The notes below the pieces were generated by a model that made no database searches, was not told the DNA's origin, and worked only from the letters and a program-made list of their open reading frames with translations. This document shows positions 42,376 through 50,757 of a stretch of 64,000 nt of DNA, in pieces. The stretch is from Sporomusa acidovorans (GTDB lineage Bacteria > Bacillota > Negativicutes > Sporomusales > Sporomusaceae): contig NZ_FNAM01000030.1 in assembly GCF_900101845.1 (NCBI RefSeq), forward strand, positions 1-64,000, read 5' to 3'. Each line of letters begins with the position of its first letter. The stretch's first letter is position 1. The position numbers were made by a program, and so were the translations under genes.

Positions 42376-42780
42376 TTATTGCGCCATAGCATGAATCAGC
42401 TCCCAGTGTTCGTGTGATACAGGCATAACGGAAAGCCGTGGCTGTCGTACAAGTTCCCAATGGTAGAAAGCAGCTGTTGCTTTTATTTCTTTTAAGGTTA
42501 CGGGTCTGCCCAACAGATAGCGGGGTTCAACGTCTACAACAATAAAACGCCTGTCTGTGGCAGCCGGGTCGGGGTAGGGGACAGAGACAATTTCCGCTAC
42601 GCCGACGATGGCCTTTTCCCTGCCGGTGTGGTAAATAAAAATGAAATCGCCGGGTTTCATACTTTTCATATGTTTTAGGGCAACAAAGTTTTTTACACCG
42701 TTCCAACGGTCTCTCCCCAATCGTTGCAGGTCCGCATAGCTAAAACTCTCCGGTTCGGTTTTTGCAAGCCAGTAAGCCAT
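42376..42780 (-). CDS. EVE-domain protein
   Basis: 134 residues spanning one EVE domain: Y-W-L-A-K-T-E-P-E-S-F-S-Y at the start, then R-W-N-G-V-K-N-F-V-A, G-D-F-I-F-I-Y-H-T-G and W-E-L-V-R-Q-P-R-L-S-V-M-P. EVE domains belong to the PUA-like fold and bind modified nucleobases. Stand-alone forms of this length are widespread, and some are tied to restriction or RNA modification. AGGAGAG precedes ATG 42780. No defence genes flank it, so housekeeping RNA or DNA base recognition is as likely. Confidence 0.88.
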   Translation of the reverse strand: MAYWLAKTEPESFSYADLQRLGRDRWNGVKNFVALKHMKSMKPGDFIFIYHTGREKAIVGVAEIVSVPYPDPAATDRRFIVVDVEPRYLLGRPVTLKEIKATAAFYHWELVRQPRLSVMPVSHEHWELIHAMAQ

Positions 42781-42961
42781 AGTGTCACTCTCCTAGCTAA
42801 TCAAAATATTCAAAATACTGATAAGGGTATTTTTACAAAGAAAAATAACAATTATACGCAGCACAAACTCTCTAAGAAATCGCAGCATATACCATTTACA
42901 TAATTAATTTAAAATAAAAGTAGCTAATTATCAATAACAAATGAAGAGAAGAGGATATATC

Positions 42962-43639
42962 ATGACAAGTAACTGCAAAGATATCGAAAGTTTAAGTTGC
43001 ACAGATTGCAGTGTGTATAAATGCAAAACGAAAAGTAAACAGTTTCCGGCTTTTTGTTTGACGATGAAAGATGTTGACGGCCATCCGATTGCTGACGATA
43101 TTGAGGAAATTAAGCAACAGTTACAGGGCGACAATCAGGACGCAATTCTTGCCAGGGCATCAGCCCAGGTGGAAGGGCTTTTTTACGGAAAACTGACCCG
43201 GGTAGGGGAAATTATCGAGTTTGCTAAGCGGATAGGTGCTAAAAAAATAGGTATTGCCACCTGTGCCGGCTTGATTGAAGAAGCTAAAATTTTTGCCGAT
43301 ATTTTATCGGCCCAGGGGTTTGAGTATTATAGTGCAATTTGCAAAGTGGGCGCAGTCGACAAAACGGAAATTGGCATCGCGGAAGCAGAAAAAGTACAGC
43401 CGGGAAGCCATGAATCAATGTGCAACCCAATTCTGCAGGCAAAAGTGTTGAATTACCAGCAAACAGATTTGAATGTGACCATTGGTTTGTGCGTAGGCCA
43501 TGATTCACTCTTTGTCAAATATTCCGAGGCCCCTATCACCACCCTTGTTACCAAAGACCGAGTGACCGGGCACAATCCGGTAGCGGCTTTGTATACGGCT
43601 CATTCCTACTACAAAAAGTTGCTGCAGAAAAAAGAGTAA
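42962..43639 (+). CDS. DUF1847 Cys-rich protein
   Basis: 225 residues from ATG 42962 (AAGAGGAT seven nt upstream); ATG 42941 is in frame but poorly served. Near the N-terminus C-T-D-C-S-V-Y-K-C and F-C-L-T-M form a probable metal or Fe-S site. The middle has I-G-I-A-T-C-A-G-L-I-E-E-A, and near the end come I-G-L-C-V-G-H-D-S-L-F and V-T-K-D-R-V-T-G-H-N-P. These are the marks of DUF1847, common in strict anaerobes and of unknown function. It is monocistronic and closed by a hairpin terminator. Confidence 0.8.
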   Translation: MTSNCKDIESLSCTDCSVYKCKTKSKQFPAFCLTMKDVDGHPIADDIEEIKQQLQGDNQDAILARASAQVEGLFYGKLTRVGEIIEFAKRIGAKKIGIATCAGLIEEAKIFADILSAQGFEYYSAICKVGAVDKTEIGIAEAEKVQPGSHESMCNPILQAKVLNYQQTDLNVTIGLCVGHDSLFVKYSEAPITTLVTKDRVTGHNPVAALYTAHSYYKKLLQKKE

Positions 43640-43661
43640 ATTTAGTCGCGATAAACACTTC

Positions 43662-43716
43662 CTCCATCTTAGAGATAGTAGTAAGATAATATCATCTAAG
43701 GTGGAGATTTTATTTT
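43662..43716 (+). terminator. Rho-independent terminator
   Basis: CTCCATCTTAGA (43662-43673) pairs with TCTAAGGTGGAG (43695-43706) with one G-U pair, followed by ATTTTATTTT. Confidence 0.7.
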
Positions 43717-43810
43717 GGCCTTAGTGCGCTCCTAAATAAAATCATCACTACGGCATAAGGTCTAATCAACTATCGTTGTAATGGATAAAAGGCAGTGGGG
43801 AGAGTGGCCG

Positions 43811-45256
43811 ATGACGCCAAAAATGTATCTCGATATGGGAATAAATTTATTGATGGAAGGAGACGCAGAGCAAGCCATTACAGCTTTCTGCGCAGCCCTT
43901 CAATTAGACCGCAGCTATGCGCCGGCCTATAACAATTTAGGACTGGCTTTAAAAAGCATGAATCGCCTGCAAGAGGCGGAGGCTTGTTTTTGCCGGGCAA
44001 TTGAGCTGAATCCGAATGATGCGTATTCCTATAATAATCTTGGTTTAGTCTTAATGGAGTATTGTGACTGGCAAAAAGCAGAGGATTGTTTTCGTAGAGC
44101 CGTCGCCCTGGAGCCTGGCCAGCCTGCAATCTTCAGTAATTTAGGAACCGTATTGGAGGAGGAATGTAAGCTTGTTGAAGCGGAAGCCGCTTATCGTCAG
44201 GCAATTCAATTGAATCCGGATTATCCGGAGGCTCATTACAATTTAGGCACATTTTTAAAAGCTACTCAGAATTTTGAAGAAGCAGAAGAACGGCTGGGCC
44301 GGGCTCTTCTGCTGCGGCCCGATTATTTTGAGGCAAACTATTCCTTGGCAACATTGTATTTATTACAGGGAAAGTTTGAAAAAGGCTGGGGGAAATATGA
44401 CGAATCGCGGCGAAAGAGTGTAAGCTATCGGCGGCTTGCCATACCACATTGGCACGGCGAGGATGTAAGCGGCTGCAGTATTTTACTTTGCTGGGAATAT
44501 GGCTTCGGTGATACGATTCAGTTTGCCAGATACGCGCCGACAGTAGCAAAACTTGCAGCGAAAACGACTTTATGGGTGCAAAAACCATTGAAGCGCTTAC
44601 TGGCAGCGGCATATCCCGACTTGCCTGTTTATGCGGGAGACTGTCCACCGCGGGGACAATATGATTATGCCTGTTCCCTTATTAGCCTGCCGGTAGTTTT
44701 TAATACCTGTACCAAGACCGTTCCTCGACCGGTTCCCTGCGGGGCGGTTTCAGGGTCTGCGGTTTGGCGCGAAGCTCTAACAAAAATAGATAAAGCGAAG
44801 GAATACAGGGTTGGGGTGGTCTGGGCCGGACATCCTAAACATAATAATGACGCAAATCGTTCCATACCATTTCACGTTTTTCGCAGCTTATTTCATGTTG
44901 CCGGTGTTTGCTGGGTAAGCCTGCAAGTTGGCGAAAGAGCGGCTGATCTAGCTGAAACAGCAGTCAATATCGTCGATTTGTCAGGAAAAATTACTGATTT
45001 CATGGATACGGCAGAATTACTGGATAACCTTGATTTAGTGATTACTGTTGATACGGCGGTAGCGCATTTGGCCGGCTCTATGGGCAAGAAGACATGGGTG
45101 TTGTTACCCTTTAACCCTGACTGGCGCTGGCTATTAGAACGGGAGGATACTCCCTGGTATCCGACAGTGAGACTTTTTCGCCAACATAAGCTTGGTGATT
45201 GGCAGGAAGTTGTGGAAAGGGTAAAAATTGCTTTACAGAACGAAGTGAGAAAATAG
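43811..45256 (+). CDS. TPR protein with GT9-like C-terminal domain
   Basis: 481 residues from ATG 43811, preceded by GGGGAGAG; ATG 43781 is in frame without a ribosome site. Residues about 5-200 hold five to six TPR units (A-Y-N-N-L-G-L-A-L, A-Y-S-Y-N-N-L-G-L-V-L, A-H-Y-N-L-G-T-F-L). The C-terminal half resembles the ADP-heptose/GT9-type fold (W-E-Y-G-F-G-D-T-I-Q-F-A-R-Y near 235, V-G-V-V-W-A-G-H-P near 335, V-I-T-V-D-T-A-V-A-H-L-A-G-S near 412-425). Such TPR-GT9 proteins are thought to glycosylate proteins or surface structures. The substrate is unknown. Confidence 0.8.
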   Translation: MTPKMYLDMGINLLMEGDAEQAITAFCAALQLDRSYAPAYNNLGLALKSMNRLQEAEACFCRAIELNPNDAYSYNNLGLVLMEYCDWQKAEDCFRRAVALEPGQPAIFSNLGTVLEEECKLVEAEAAYRQAIQLNPDYPEAHYNLGTFLKATQNFEEAEERLGRALLLRPDYFEANYSLATLYLLQGKFEKGWGKYDESRRKSVSYRRLAIPHWHGEDVSGCSILLCWEYGFGDTIQFARYAPTVAKLAAKTTLWVQKPLKRLLAAAYPDLPVYAGDCPPRGQYDYACSLISLPVVFNTCTKTVPRPVPCGAVSGSAVWREALTKIDKAKEYRVGVVWAGHPKHNNDANRSIPFHVFRSLFHVAGVCWVSLQVGERAADLAETAVNIVDLSGKITDFMDTAELLDNLDLVITVDTAVAHLAGSMGKKTWVLLPFNPDWRWLLEREDTPWYPTVRLFRQHKLGDWQEVVERVKIALQNEVRK

Positions 45257-45302
45257 CACTTTGTCTGATTAGCCAATAATATAAAATTCTAAATTATTGC
45301 TA

Positions 45303-45331
45303 TTTACATGTAAACAGAAATATGAGATAAT
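45303..45331 (+). promoter_or_regulatory. Sigma-A promoter of the racemase unit
   Basis: TTTACA (45303-45308), 17-bp spacer, GATAAT (45326-45331). Confidence 0.7.
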
Positions 45332-45343
45332 GTGATTAATAAC

Positions 45344-45371
45344 ATAGGATGTAGTATGTAGTACGTCCTAT
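45344..45371. promoter_or_regulatory. Imperfect palindrome, candidate operator
   Basis: ATAGGATGTAGTA on the left and TAGTACGTCCTAT on the right match as inverted repeats at 11 of 13 positions. It sits at the expected transcript start. The GntR-type regulator at 47745 is a candidate ligand. Confidence 0.45.
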
Positions 45372-45391
45372 AGTATAAGGAGGAGTTTTTC

Positions 45392-46066
45392 ATGAAAGTA
45401 GCTTTGGTTTATACGGGTACTACACCGGAACTTATTGAACTGGTAGAAAAAGAGGTGCGGCAAGTACTTCCCCCGGATACTGAGATTATCAGCAACCAGG
45501 ATCCGTCGATTATTGCGGAGGTTAGAGACAACGGGTTTGTTACGCCGCCGCCGGCAGCCAGACTTGTCGGCATGTACATGAAGGCTGTCTGTGACGGTGC
45601 AGATGCTATTCTCAATATTTGTTCGTCGGTTGGCGAGGTAGCTGATGCGGCTCAGGATATTGGTAAATATACCGGCATTCCCATTGTGCGTATCGACGAA
45701 GACATGTGCCGCGAAGCGGTAAAATTAGGTACACGTATTGGCGTAATGGCTACACTGCCAACGACCCTGGTTCCGACTAAAAACACAATCATGCGGGTAG
45801 CACGGGAAATGAACAAGCATGTAGAATTAGTGGATGTGTTGGTTGACGGTGGTTTCGGACTTGATCAGGAACAGTTCAAACAACTGATGACGAAATATGC
45901 CAGCGAAATTTGCGATAAAGTGGATGTGATTTTGTTTGCTCAAGGTTCTATGGCCTATTGTGAAGAATATATCCAGCAAAAATGCGGCAAACCGGTTTTG
46001 TCAAGTCCGCGGTTTGGCGCGGTAGCACTTAAAGAAGCACTAGTGAAAAAAGGCTTGATGAAATAA
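45392..46066 (+). CDS. Asp/Glu/hydantoin racemase-family protein
   Basis: 224 residues. The two catalytic Cys regions are L-N-I-C-S-S-V-G-E (Cys near 73) and V-I-L-F-A-Q-G-S-M-A-Y (about 175-185). In the latter the usual second Cys is replaced by Gln-Gly-Ser. Strand G-T-R-I-G-V-M-A-T-L-P-T-T near 112-124 contacts substrate in this fold. The loss of the second Cys suggests a lyase or isomerase of the wider superfamily rather than a two-Cys racemase. GGAGG precedes ATG 45392. It heads a cluster with a BASS carrier and a GlcG-like protein. Confidence 0.75.
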   Translation: MKVALVYTGTTPELIELVEKEVRQVLPPDTEIISNQDPSIIAEVRDNGFVTPPPAARLVGMYMKAVCDGADAILNICSSVGEVADAAQDIGKYTGIPIVRIDEDMCREAVKLGTRIGVMATLPTTLVPTKNTIMRVAREMNKHVELVDVLVDGGFGLDQEQFKQLMTKYASEICDKVDVILFAQGSMAYCEEYIQQKCGKPVLSSPRFGAVALKEALVKKGLMK

Positions 46067-46120
46067 TTCTTGCGTTCCCGAGGAAATTCCTTACAATAAA
46101 TTTTATCAATAAAAAAGAGG

Positions 46121-46150
46121 TGCCGTCTCCAGCCAACAGGCGGGGACGGT
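46121..46150. repeat. REP-like short palindrome
   Basis: TGCCGTCTCC and CGGGGACGGT form an 8-bp stem with one G-U pair, sharing the GGGGACGG core of the other elements. Confidence 0.5.
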
Positions 46151-46206
46151 TCGGGCCTCCGGTTATAGGGTAAAAGTTTGTATAAAATCAAAAAGGAGCG
46201 GGACAA

Positions 46207-47178
46207 ATGATTGAAAAATTAGGAAAAGTCGTAAAATTTATTACAAGGTTTTTCTCTTTATGGATTATTCTGGGCGTTATTGCCGCTTATGTCAATCCCG
46301 AACCGTTTAAGCCATTAGCCAAATATGTCGGCTATTGTATTATGGCGGTCATGCTGAGTATGGGACTGACTGTATCGGTGAATGATTTTAAACTGATTTT
46401 TTCGCGGCCTAAAGATGTATTCTGGGGTATTGTTTTGCGTTATATGATTATGCCGTTTATTGCCCTGGGATTAACAAAGGTGCTTGATTTGCCGCCGGTT
46501 CTGGCAGCGGGACTTATTCTGGTAGGCTGTTGCCCAAGTGGGGTGGCCAGCAATGTTATGACATTTTTGTCTAAAGGGGATACGGCTCTTTCGATTACAG
46601 TTTCTACCATCAATACGGTTATTGCTCCCTTTATTACGCCGTTTATGTTCACCTTTTTGGTCGGCTCCATAGTTCCGGTTAACGCCTCGGCAATTTTGCT
46701 GGATATACTGAAAATTGTTTTGATCCCTGTATTTTTAGGTGCGGTTATCCGGGCCTATGCCTCTGACTTTGTTGATAAGATTATGCCAATTATTCCTATC
46801 GTTTCGGTTATTGCTATTTTTGTTACAACAAGTTCAGGCTTTGCTCTTAGTGCCGGCTCGCTGGCTAATGTTGCAATCATTGCCGTTGTTGCCGTAGTTT
46901 TGCATAATCTTCTTGGTCTTACTACCGGCTATTGGGCTGCCCGGGGTGTAGGAATGTCTCATTTCAAAGCTAAAGCGATTTGTTTTGAAATTGGCATGGA
47001 AAATGGCGGGTTGGCAATGGCACTGGCTATCGCTCATCTTGCTCCCTTAGCTTTCATACCGGCTGCCATATTTAATTTGGTGCACAATCTTACCGGGCCA
47101 ACTTTGGCTAGCTACTGGCGTGAAAAAGAAGAAAAGAAAGCCGCTGCCCAAGCAGAGGAAAATACGGTGCAGCCCTAA
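46207..47178 (+). CDS. Bile acid:sodium symporter (BASS) family transporter
   Basis: 323 residues with nine to ten membrane helices. G-Y-C-I-M-A-V-M-L-S-M-G-L-T-V-S lies near 45-60, and G-C-C-P-S-G-V-A-S-N-V-M-T-F-L near 115-130, the crossover with the sodium-site Asn. Near residue 260 is E-I-G-M-E-N-G-G-L-A-M-A. BASS carriers move organic anions such as pantoate, ketoacids or bile acids. AAAGGAGCG precedes ATG 46207. It lies between the racemase and the GlcG-like gene, probably importing their substrate. Confidence 0.88.
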   Translation: MIEKLGKVVKFITRFFSLWIILGVIAAYVNPEPFKPLAKYVGYCIMAVMLSMGLTVSVNDFKLIFSRPKDVFWGIVLRYMIMPFIALGLTKVLDLPPVLAAGLILVGCCPSGVASNVMTFLSKGDTALSITVSTINTVIAPFITPFMFTFLVGSIVPVNASAILLDILKIVLIPVFLGAVIRAYASDFVDKIMPIIPIVSVIAIFVTTSSGFALSAGSLANVAIIAVVAVVLHNLLGLTTGYWAARGVGMSHFKAKAICFEIGMENGGLAMALAIAHLAPLAFIPAAIFNLVHNLTGPTLASYWREKEEKKAAAQAEENTVQP

Positions 47179-47247
47179 CTGTTCGTAAATGTGTAAATTG
47201 TGAAGTGAAAATTTTGATAACTGATAACAATGAAGGGGCTGATTTGT

Positions 47248-47655
47248 GTGGAGAATATTACGTTAGCATTAGCAAAGAAAATGGGAAATTACGCGGAAGA
47301 GCTTGTTGCGAAAGAATATGGCGCAAAACCGTTTAGTGTAGCGGTTTGTGATAAGGACGGATTTTTAATTCTGTTCAACAAGCAGGACGGTGCCAAATTA
47401 CTGACTATTAAGCTAACACCGAATAAAGCTTATACGGCTGTGCGCATGGGCGTAAGTACGGCTGATTTTTTGGCACGGCTGCAGCGGGAAAACTTAAATA
47501 TCGCGTATTTTGCCGATGATAAATTTGTGGGAATGCCGGGTGGTGTGCCAATCTATAACAAACAACAACAGATTATTGGGGCGGTTGGTATCGGCGGACT
47601 GAAAGAAGATGGCGAAGTGGCTGCCAAAGTAGCGGCTATGGCGGCAGATTTATAA
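47248..47655 (+). CDS. GlcG/HbpS-family protein
   Basis: 135 residues from GTG 47248, nine nt after AAGGGG; ATG 47230 is in frame but lacks a ribosome site. It shows the family blocks V-A-V-C-D-K-D-G-F-L, K-A-Y-T-A-V-R-M-G-V-S-T, and late F-V-G-M-P-G-G-V-P-I-Y, I-I-G-A-V-G-I-G-G. GlcG-like proteins occur in glycolate and other acid catabolic operons; some relatives bind haem or cobalamin. Its function here is unknown, but linkage to the racemase and carrier genes suggests an accessory role. Confidence 0.82.
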   Translation: MENITLALAKKMGNYAEELVAKEYGAKPFSVAVCDKDGFLILFNKQDGAKLLTIKLTPNKAYTAVRMGVSTADFLARLQRENLNIAYFADDKFVGMPGGVPIYNKQQQIIGAVGIGGLKEDGEVAAKVAAMAADL

Positions 47656-47683
47656 GCGTTTTAGCTGACAGTTGATGTTTTAA

Positions 47684-47712
47684 TTGTCTTGGGCCAACGT
47701 ATGATGTATACT
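47684..47712 (+). promoter_or_regulatory. Sigma-A promoter of the GntR gene
   Basis: TTGTCT (47684-47689), 17-bp spacer, TATACT (47707-47712). Confidence 0.65.
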
Positions 47713-47744
47713 GATAAAAGCAAAATATCATTAGGAGGCCCAGG

Positions 47745-48461
47745 ATGGCAAAAGAAACCTTTCTAAAAGAAATAGGCGGCAAATCTGTTGTTGAGCAGAT
47801 TGTTGATAATATTACCAATGCGATTATCAATGGCGAGTTGAAACCAGGCGATAAAATTCCCACAGAAAACGAACTTTGCATGTCGATGGGAGTTGGCAGA
47901 AACTCCGTGCGGGAGGCCATTAAAATTTTAGTGGCCTACGGTGTTCTTACGATCAAGCGGGCAGAAGGAACTTTTGTACAACAAGATTATGACAGTAAAA
48001 TGCTGTACCCGGTTTTATACGGAATTATCTTGCAAAAGGACTCTGCCAATCAAATTGTGGAACTGCGGAAAATTATTGATGTGGGGATACTCCAACTGGC
48101 AATCGATAAACTGGATTTGGAATCTTTGCATATAGCGGAACAGGCAATGAAGGAGCTTGAAAAGAAGATTACGGCGGAAAATATCGCAGCAAAAGATATT
48201 TTTGAGGCCGATATCGCATTTCATATGGCATTAGTCGAGATTACGCAAAATGCTTTGCTAAAGGGAATCTGTTTTTATGTTGATCAGATTACCAAAAAGT
48301 CCAGGATGAAAGCGACCGAAAAATTTATCGACGAAAAGGCAACAGAACGGTTTCTGCTTATGCACAAAGATATGTTGCGTGTTTTAAAAGAACAAAACAG
48401 AGATCAGATTAATGAAGTAGTTGAAAAACATTATCAGTATTGGGAACAGGTAAAATTATAA
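47745..48461 (+). CDS. FadR/GntR-family regulator
   Basis: 238 residues. The N-terminal winged HTH contains L-K-P-G-D-K-I-P-T-E-N-E-L-C-M-S-M-G-V-G-R-N-S-V-R-E-A-I-K-I-L (about 32-65). The C-terminal FCD helical domain carries E-L-R-K-I-I-D-V, then F-E-A-D-I-A-F-H-M-A-L and a late M-H-K-D-M-L-R-V-L. Its own sigma-A promoter lies 33 nt upstream of the start. It is placed between the racemase/BASS group and the four-carbon-acid genes and probably regulates one or both. Confidence 0.9.
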   Translation: MAKETFLKEIGGKSVVEQIVDNITNAIINGELKPGDKIPTENELCMSMGVGRNSVREAIKILVAYGVLTIKRAEGTFVQQDYDSKMLYPVLYGIILQKDSANQIVELRKIIDVGILQLAIDKLDLESLHIAEQAMKELEKKITAENIAAKDIFEADIAFHMALVEITQNALLKGICFYVDQITKKSRMKATEKFIDEKATERFLLMHKDMLRVLKEQNRDQINEVVEKHYQYWEQVKL

Positions 48462-48557
48462 CACAGCAGCTTACTAGCTCTGTCAGTATTAGTATCTATA
48501 ATCTGTTCGGATTTGCTTTGTTTAGTATTTGCAAATAACCATTAAGGGGCATTCACA

Positions 48558-49185
48558 GTGCTGGTTAATTTTAAGGATATCCTGAATGAAGCTTATAGCA
48601 AGCATTATGCCGTAGGCTCATTCAACGGCTATAATTTTGAAACCTTTAAAGGCATCATCGATGCGGGCTGGGAGACGCGGACACCGGTTATTCTGGCTTT
48701 TGGCGCCAAATATCTGCCAAACATGTCGTTGGCAACAGCCTATGCCCTGGCTAAAAGCCTGGGAGAAGAGCTGGAAACACCGGTTTGCCTGCATCTGGAT
48801 CACTGCAGTGACCTAGCTACCGTATTTCGCGCCATACGCACCGGGTTTGGTTCCGTTATGTATGACGGTTCGGCGCTGCCATTCGCAGAAAATATAAAAA
48901 ATACCAGACTGGTTTGTAAGATTGCGCATGCCTGCGGCATAACGGTGGAAGCCGAACTCGGTTGTTTGGCTTCGGTCAGGGCTAACAGGAAAAGACATTT
49001 TAGGCTGCCTGGCTAACGGTATCGCCAAAATAAATGTGAATACCGAAATCTCTGTATATACGATCGATAAGACAACCAGACTTTTAGCCGATAAACAGCC
49101 GCATTTCTCGGAACTGTCCTTAAAGCAGGTCGGTTATGCGAAAGACATTGTAAAGAAATATATAACATTTTTTACTCAGCGGTAA
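48558..49185 (+). pseudogene. Class II ketose-bisphosphate aldolase with internal deletion
   Basis: The first frame, from GTG 48558, gives a normal aldolase N-terminus: N-E-A-Y-S-K-H-Y-A-V-G-S-F-N-G-Y-N, H-L-D-H-C-S-D near 88-94 (zinc His), M-Y-D-G-S near 109-113 and V-E-A-E-L-G-C-L. After S-V-R near nt 48980 the frame shifts and resumes as G-L-T-G-K-D-I, then N-G-I-A-K-I-N-V-N-T-E-I and a normal C-terminus to TAA 49185. About 80-100 central residues, including later zinc ligands, are missing. It is broken and should be inactive. FbaA/GatY-like members cleave phosphorylated keto acids. Confidence 0.88.
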
Positions 49186-49276
49186 TTTATATATCGCGCA
49201 TTAAAGAATATTGCAAAAATCTTTAGCATGTTGTATATAGCCGCAGAGTGTATAGTGGTTTATAGGAGGGAAAAAG

Positions 49277-50080
49277 ATGGATAAAGTAATGATTTCCGTT
49301 GCTCCCGTAGCGAGCACGGATAAAAGCATTATTCCGGAAAAAATTGCTGAAGATGTTTTGCATTGCTATCAGGCAGGGGCCGCCATGGTGCATTTGCATG
49401 TTCGTGACGCCCAAGGAAACCTGACTACCGATATGAGTCTGCTGGAAGAAACCTTACGGCTGATTCGCAAGGATTCCGATATGATCATTGAAGTATCAAC
49501 AGGCGGTGTTTCCAATCTGACGATCAAGGAACGCTGTGTTCCTGTATATTCGGAGCTTGTGGAAGCTTGCTCCTTAAATGTCGGTTCCACTAATTTGGGT
49601 AAAGCTGTTTACTGCAATCCCATTGACGATGTGGAATACTGTGTCCGTGAGTTGTTGAAGATGAAAAAGACGCCGGAAGTGGAAGTCTTTGAGATCGGCC
49701 ATACCTTTACCATGCAGGAACTGATGAGCCAATATAACTTTATTAATCCGGTTCTGTTTAGTATTGTTTTGGGGCACAAGGGAGAAGCGCCGGCCACACC
49801 GCAAGCCTTGGCCGCTATGATTCAAATGATTCCCGCGGGGGCTCTCTGGGGCATCACCCATGCCAACAGACGTGATTTTTCGATTATTGCCGCTGCAGTG
49901 GGTATGGGAGCCAGTACCGTTCGTATTGGTTTTGAAGACAGCAACTATTTGGACGCGAAGACAGTCGTCGATACCAATGCTCCTTTAGTAGAAAAGACTG
50001 TTCGGCTGCTTAGGGCCATGGATAAAGAACCGATGAGCCCGGCTGAAGCAAGGCAGCTATTTAATATAGCCAGTAAATGA
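49277..50080 (+). CDS. Beta-keto acid cleavage enzyme (BKACE, DUF849)
   Basis: 267 residues. Zinc-site elements are A-M-V-H-L-H-V-R-D near 36-44 and a Glu in I-I-E-V-S-T-G-G-V (about 74). Later come E-V-E-V-F-E-I-G-H and V-L-G-H-K-G. BKACEs condense a beta-keto acid with acetyl-CoA and split it to a CoA ester plus acetoacetate. Length and motifs are intact. GGAGGG precedes ATG 49277. The stop overlaps the start of the acid-sugar-kinase fragment (ATGA). Co-location with four-carbon-acid genes suggests a 3-keto acid substrate, as in tetronate pathways, but this is inferred. Confidence 0.9.
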   Translation: MDKVMISVAPVASTDKSIIPEKIAEDVLHCYQAGAAMVHLHVRDAQGNLTTDMSLLEETLRLIRKDSDMIIEVSTGGVSNLTIKERCVPVYSELVEACSLNVGSTNLGKAVYCNPIDDVEYCVRELLKMKKTPEVEVFEIGHTFTMQELMSQYNFINPVLFSIVLGHKGEAPATPQALAAMIQMIPAGALWGITHANRRDFSIIAAAVGMGASTVRIGFEDSNYLDAKTVVDTNAPLVEKTVRLLRAMDKEPMSPAEARQLFNIASK

Positions 50081-50730
50081 TAGGATGTTGCAATATGAGA
50101 CCACTACAAAAGCTATGCGCTGATATATTACAGTCATATTCGCCCGATAAACCGCTGCTGACGAGGCAGGAAATGATAACAACTGATAGCATTGCCGGCG
50201 GCATTGTTGTAGTGGGCTCTCATACCCAAAAGACAACAAGCCAGGTTGAGCAATTAAAAAGTCTCCCAGGATTACGGTTTATCGAGTTTAATTCGGATTT
50301 GGTGCTTGAAGAAGGACGCTTTCAAGCAGAAATAGCCTCAGTAGTGAAACAGGAGGAAGAACTGATAAACCAGGGCAGCACGGTTGTTGTCTATACTAAG
50401 CGAAAATTACTGACACTTGAGCATGATTCACCGGCAGAAGCGCTGGCGCGTTCTGTAAAAATATCCGATGCCGTGCAGTCATTGGTTGGCCGGTTAACCG
50501 TTACACCGGCATTTGTTGTCGCCAAAGGCGGCATCACGTCAAGCGATATTGGCACCAAGGCCTTACAAGTAAAACGGGCCAATGTGCTCGGTCAGATAAG
50601 GCCAGGCGTACCAGTCTGGCAAACCGGTGAAGAAAGTAAATTTCCGCAGATACCCTATGTAATATTTCCTGGAAATGTCGGGGAGCAAAATACACTGAAA
50701 GAAGTTGTGGAAATACTGCTCGCTAAATAG
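50077..50730 (+). pseudogene. Four-carbon acid sugar kinase, C-terminal nucleotide-binding domain only
   Basis: 217 residues equal to the C-terminal NBD of DUF1537-type kinases: A-G-G-I-V-V-V-G-S-H-T-Q-K-T-T near 46-60, V-V-V-Y-T-K-R near 107-113, F-V-V-A-K-G-G-I-T-S-S-D near 145-156 and R-A-N-V-L-G-Q-I-R-P-G-V-P-V-W. The N-terminal substrate domain (about 230 residues) is absent; BKACE sits in its place. It could be translated through the ATGA overlap but should not phosphorylate alone. Full kinases phosphorylate threonate, erythronate or related acids before aldolase cleavage. The partner aldolase upstream is broken as well. Confidence 0.8.
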
Positions 50731-50757
50731 TAAACGCAGTACAGGAGGGTAAAACGC

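Noticed and set aside
42376-42780. EVE protein as part of a defence island
   Set aside because: Neighbours are respiratory and hypothetical genes; no restriction or other defence genes are present.
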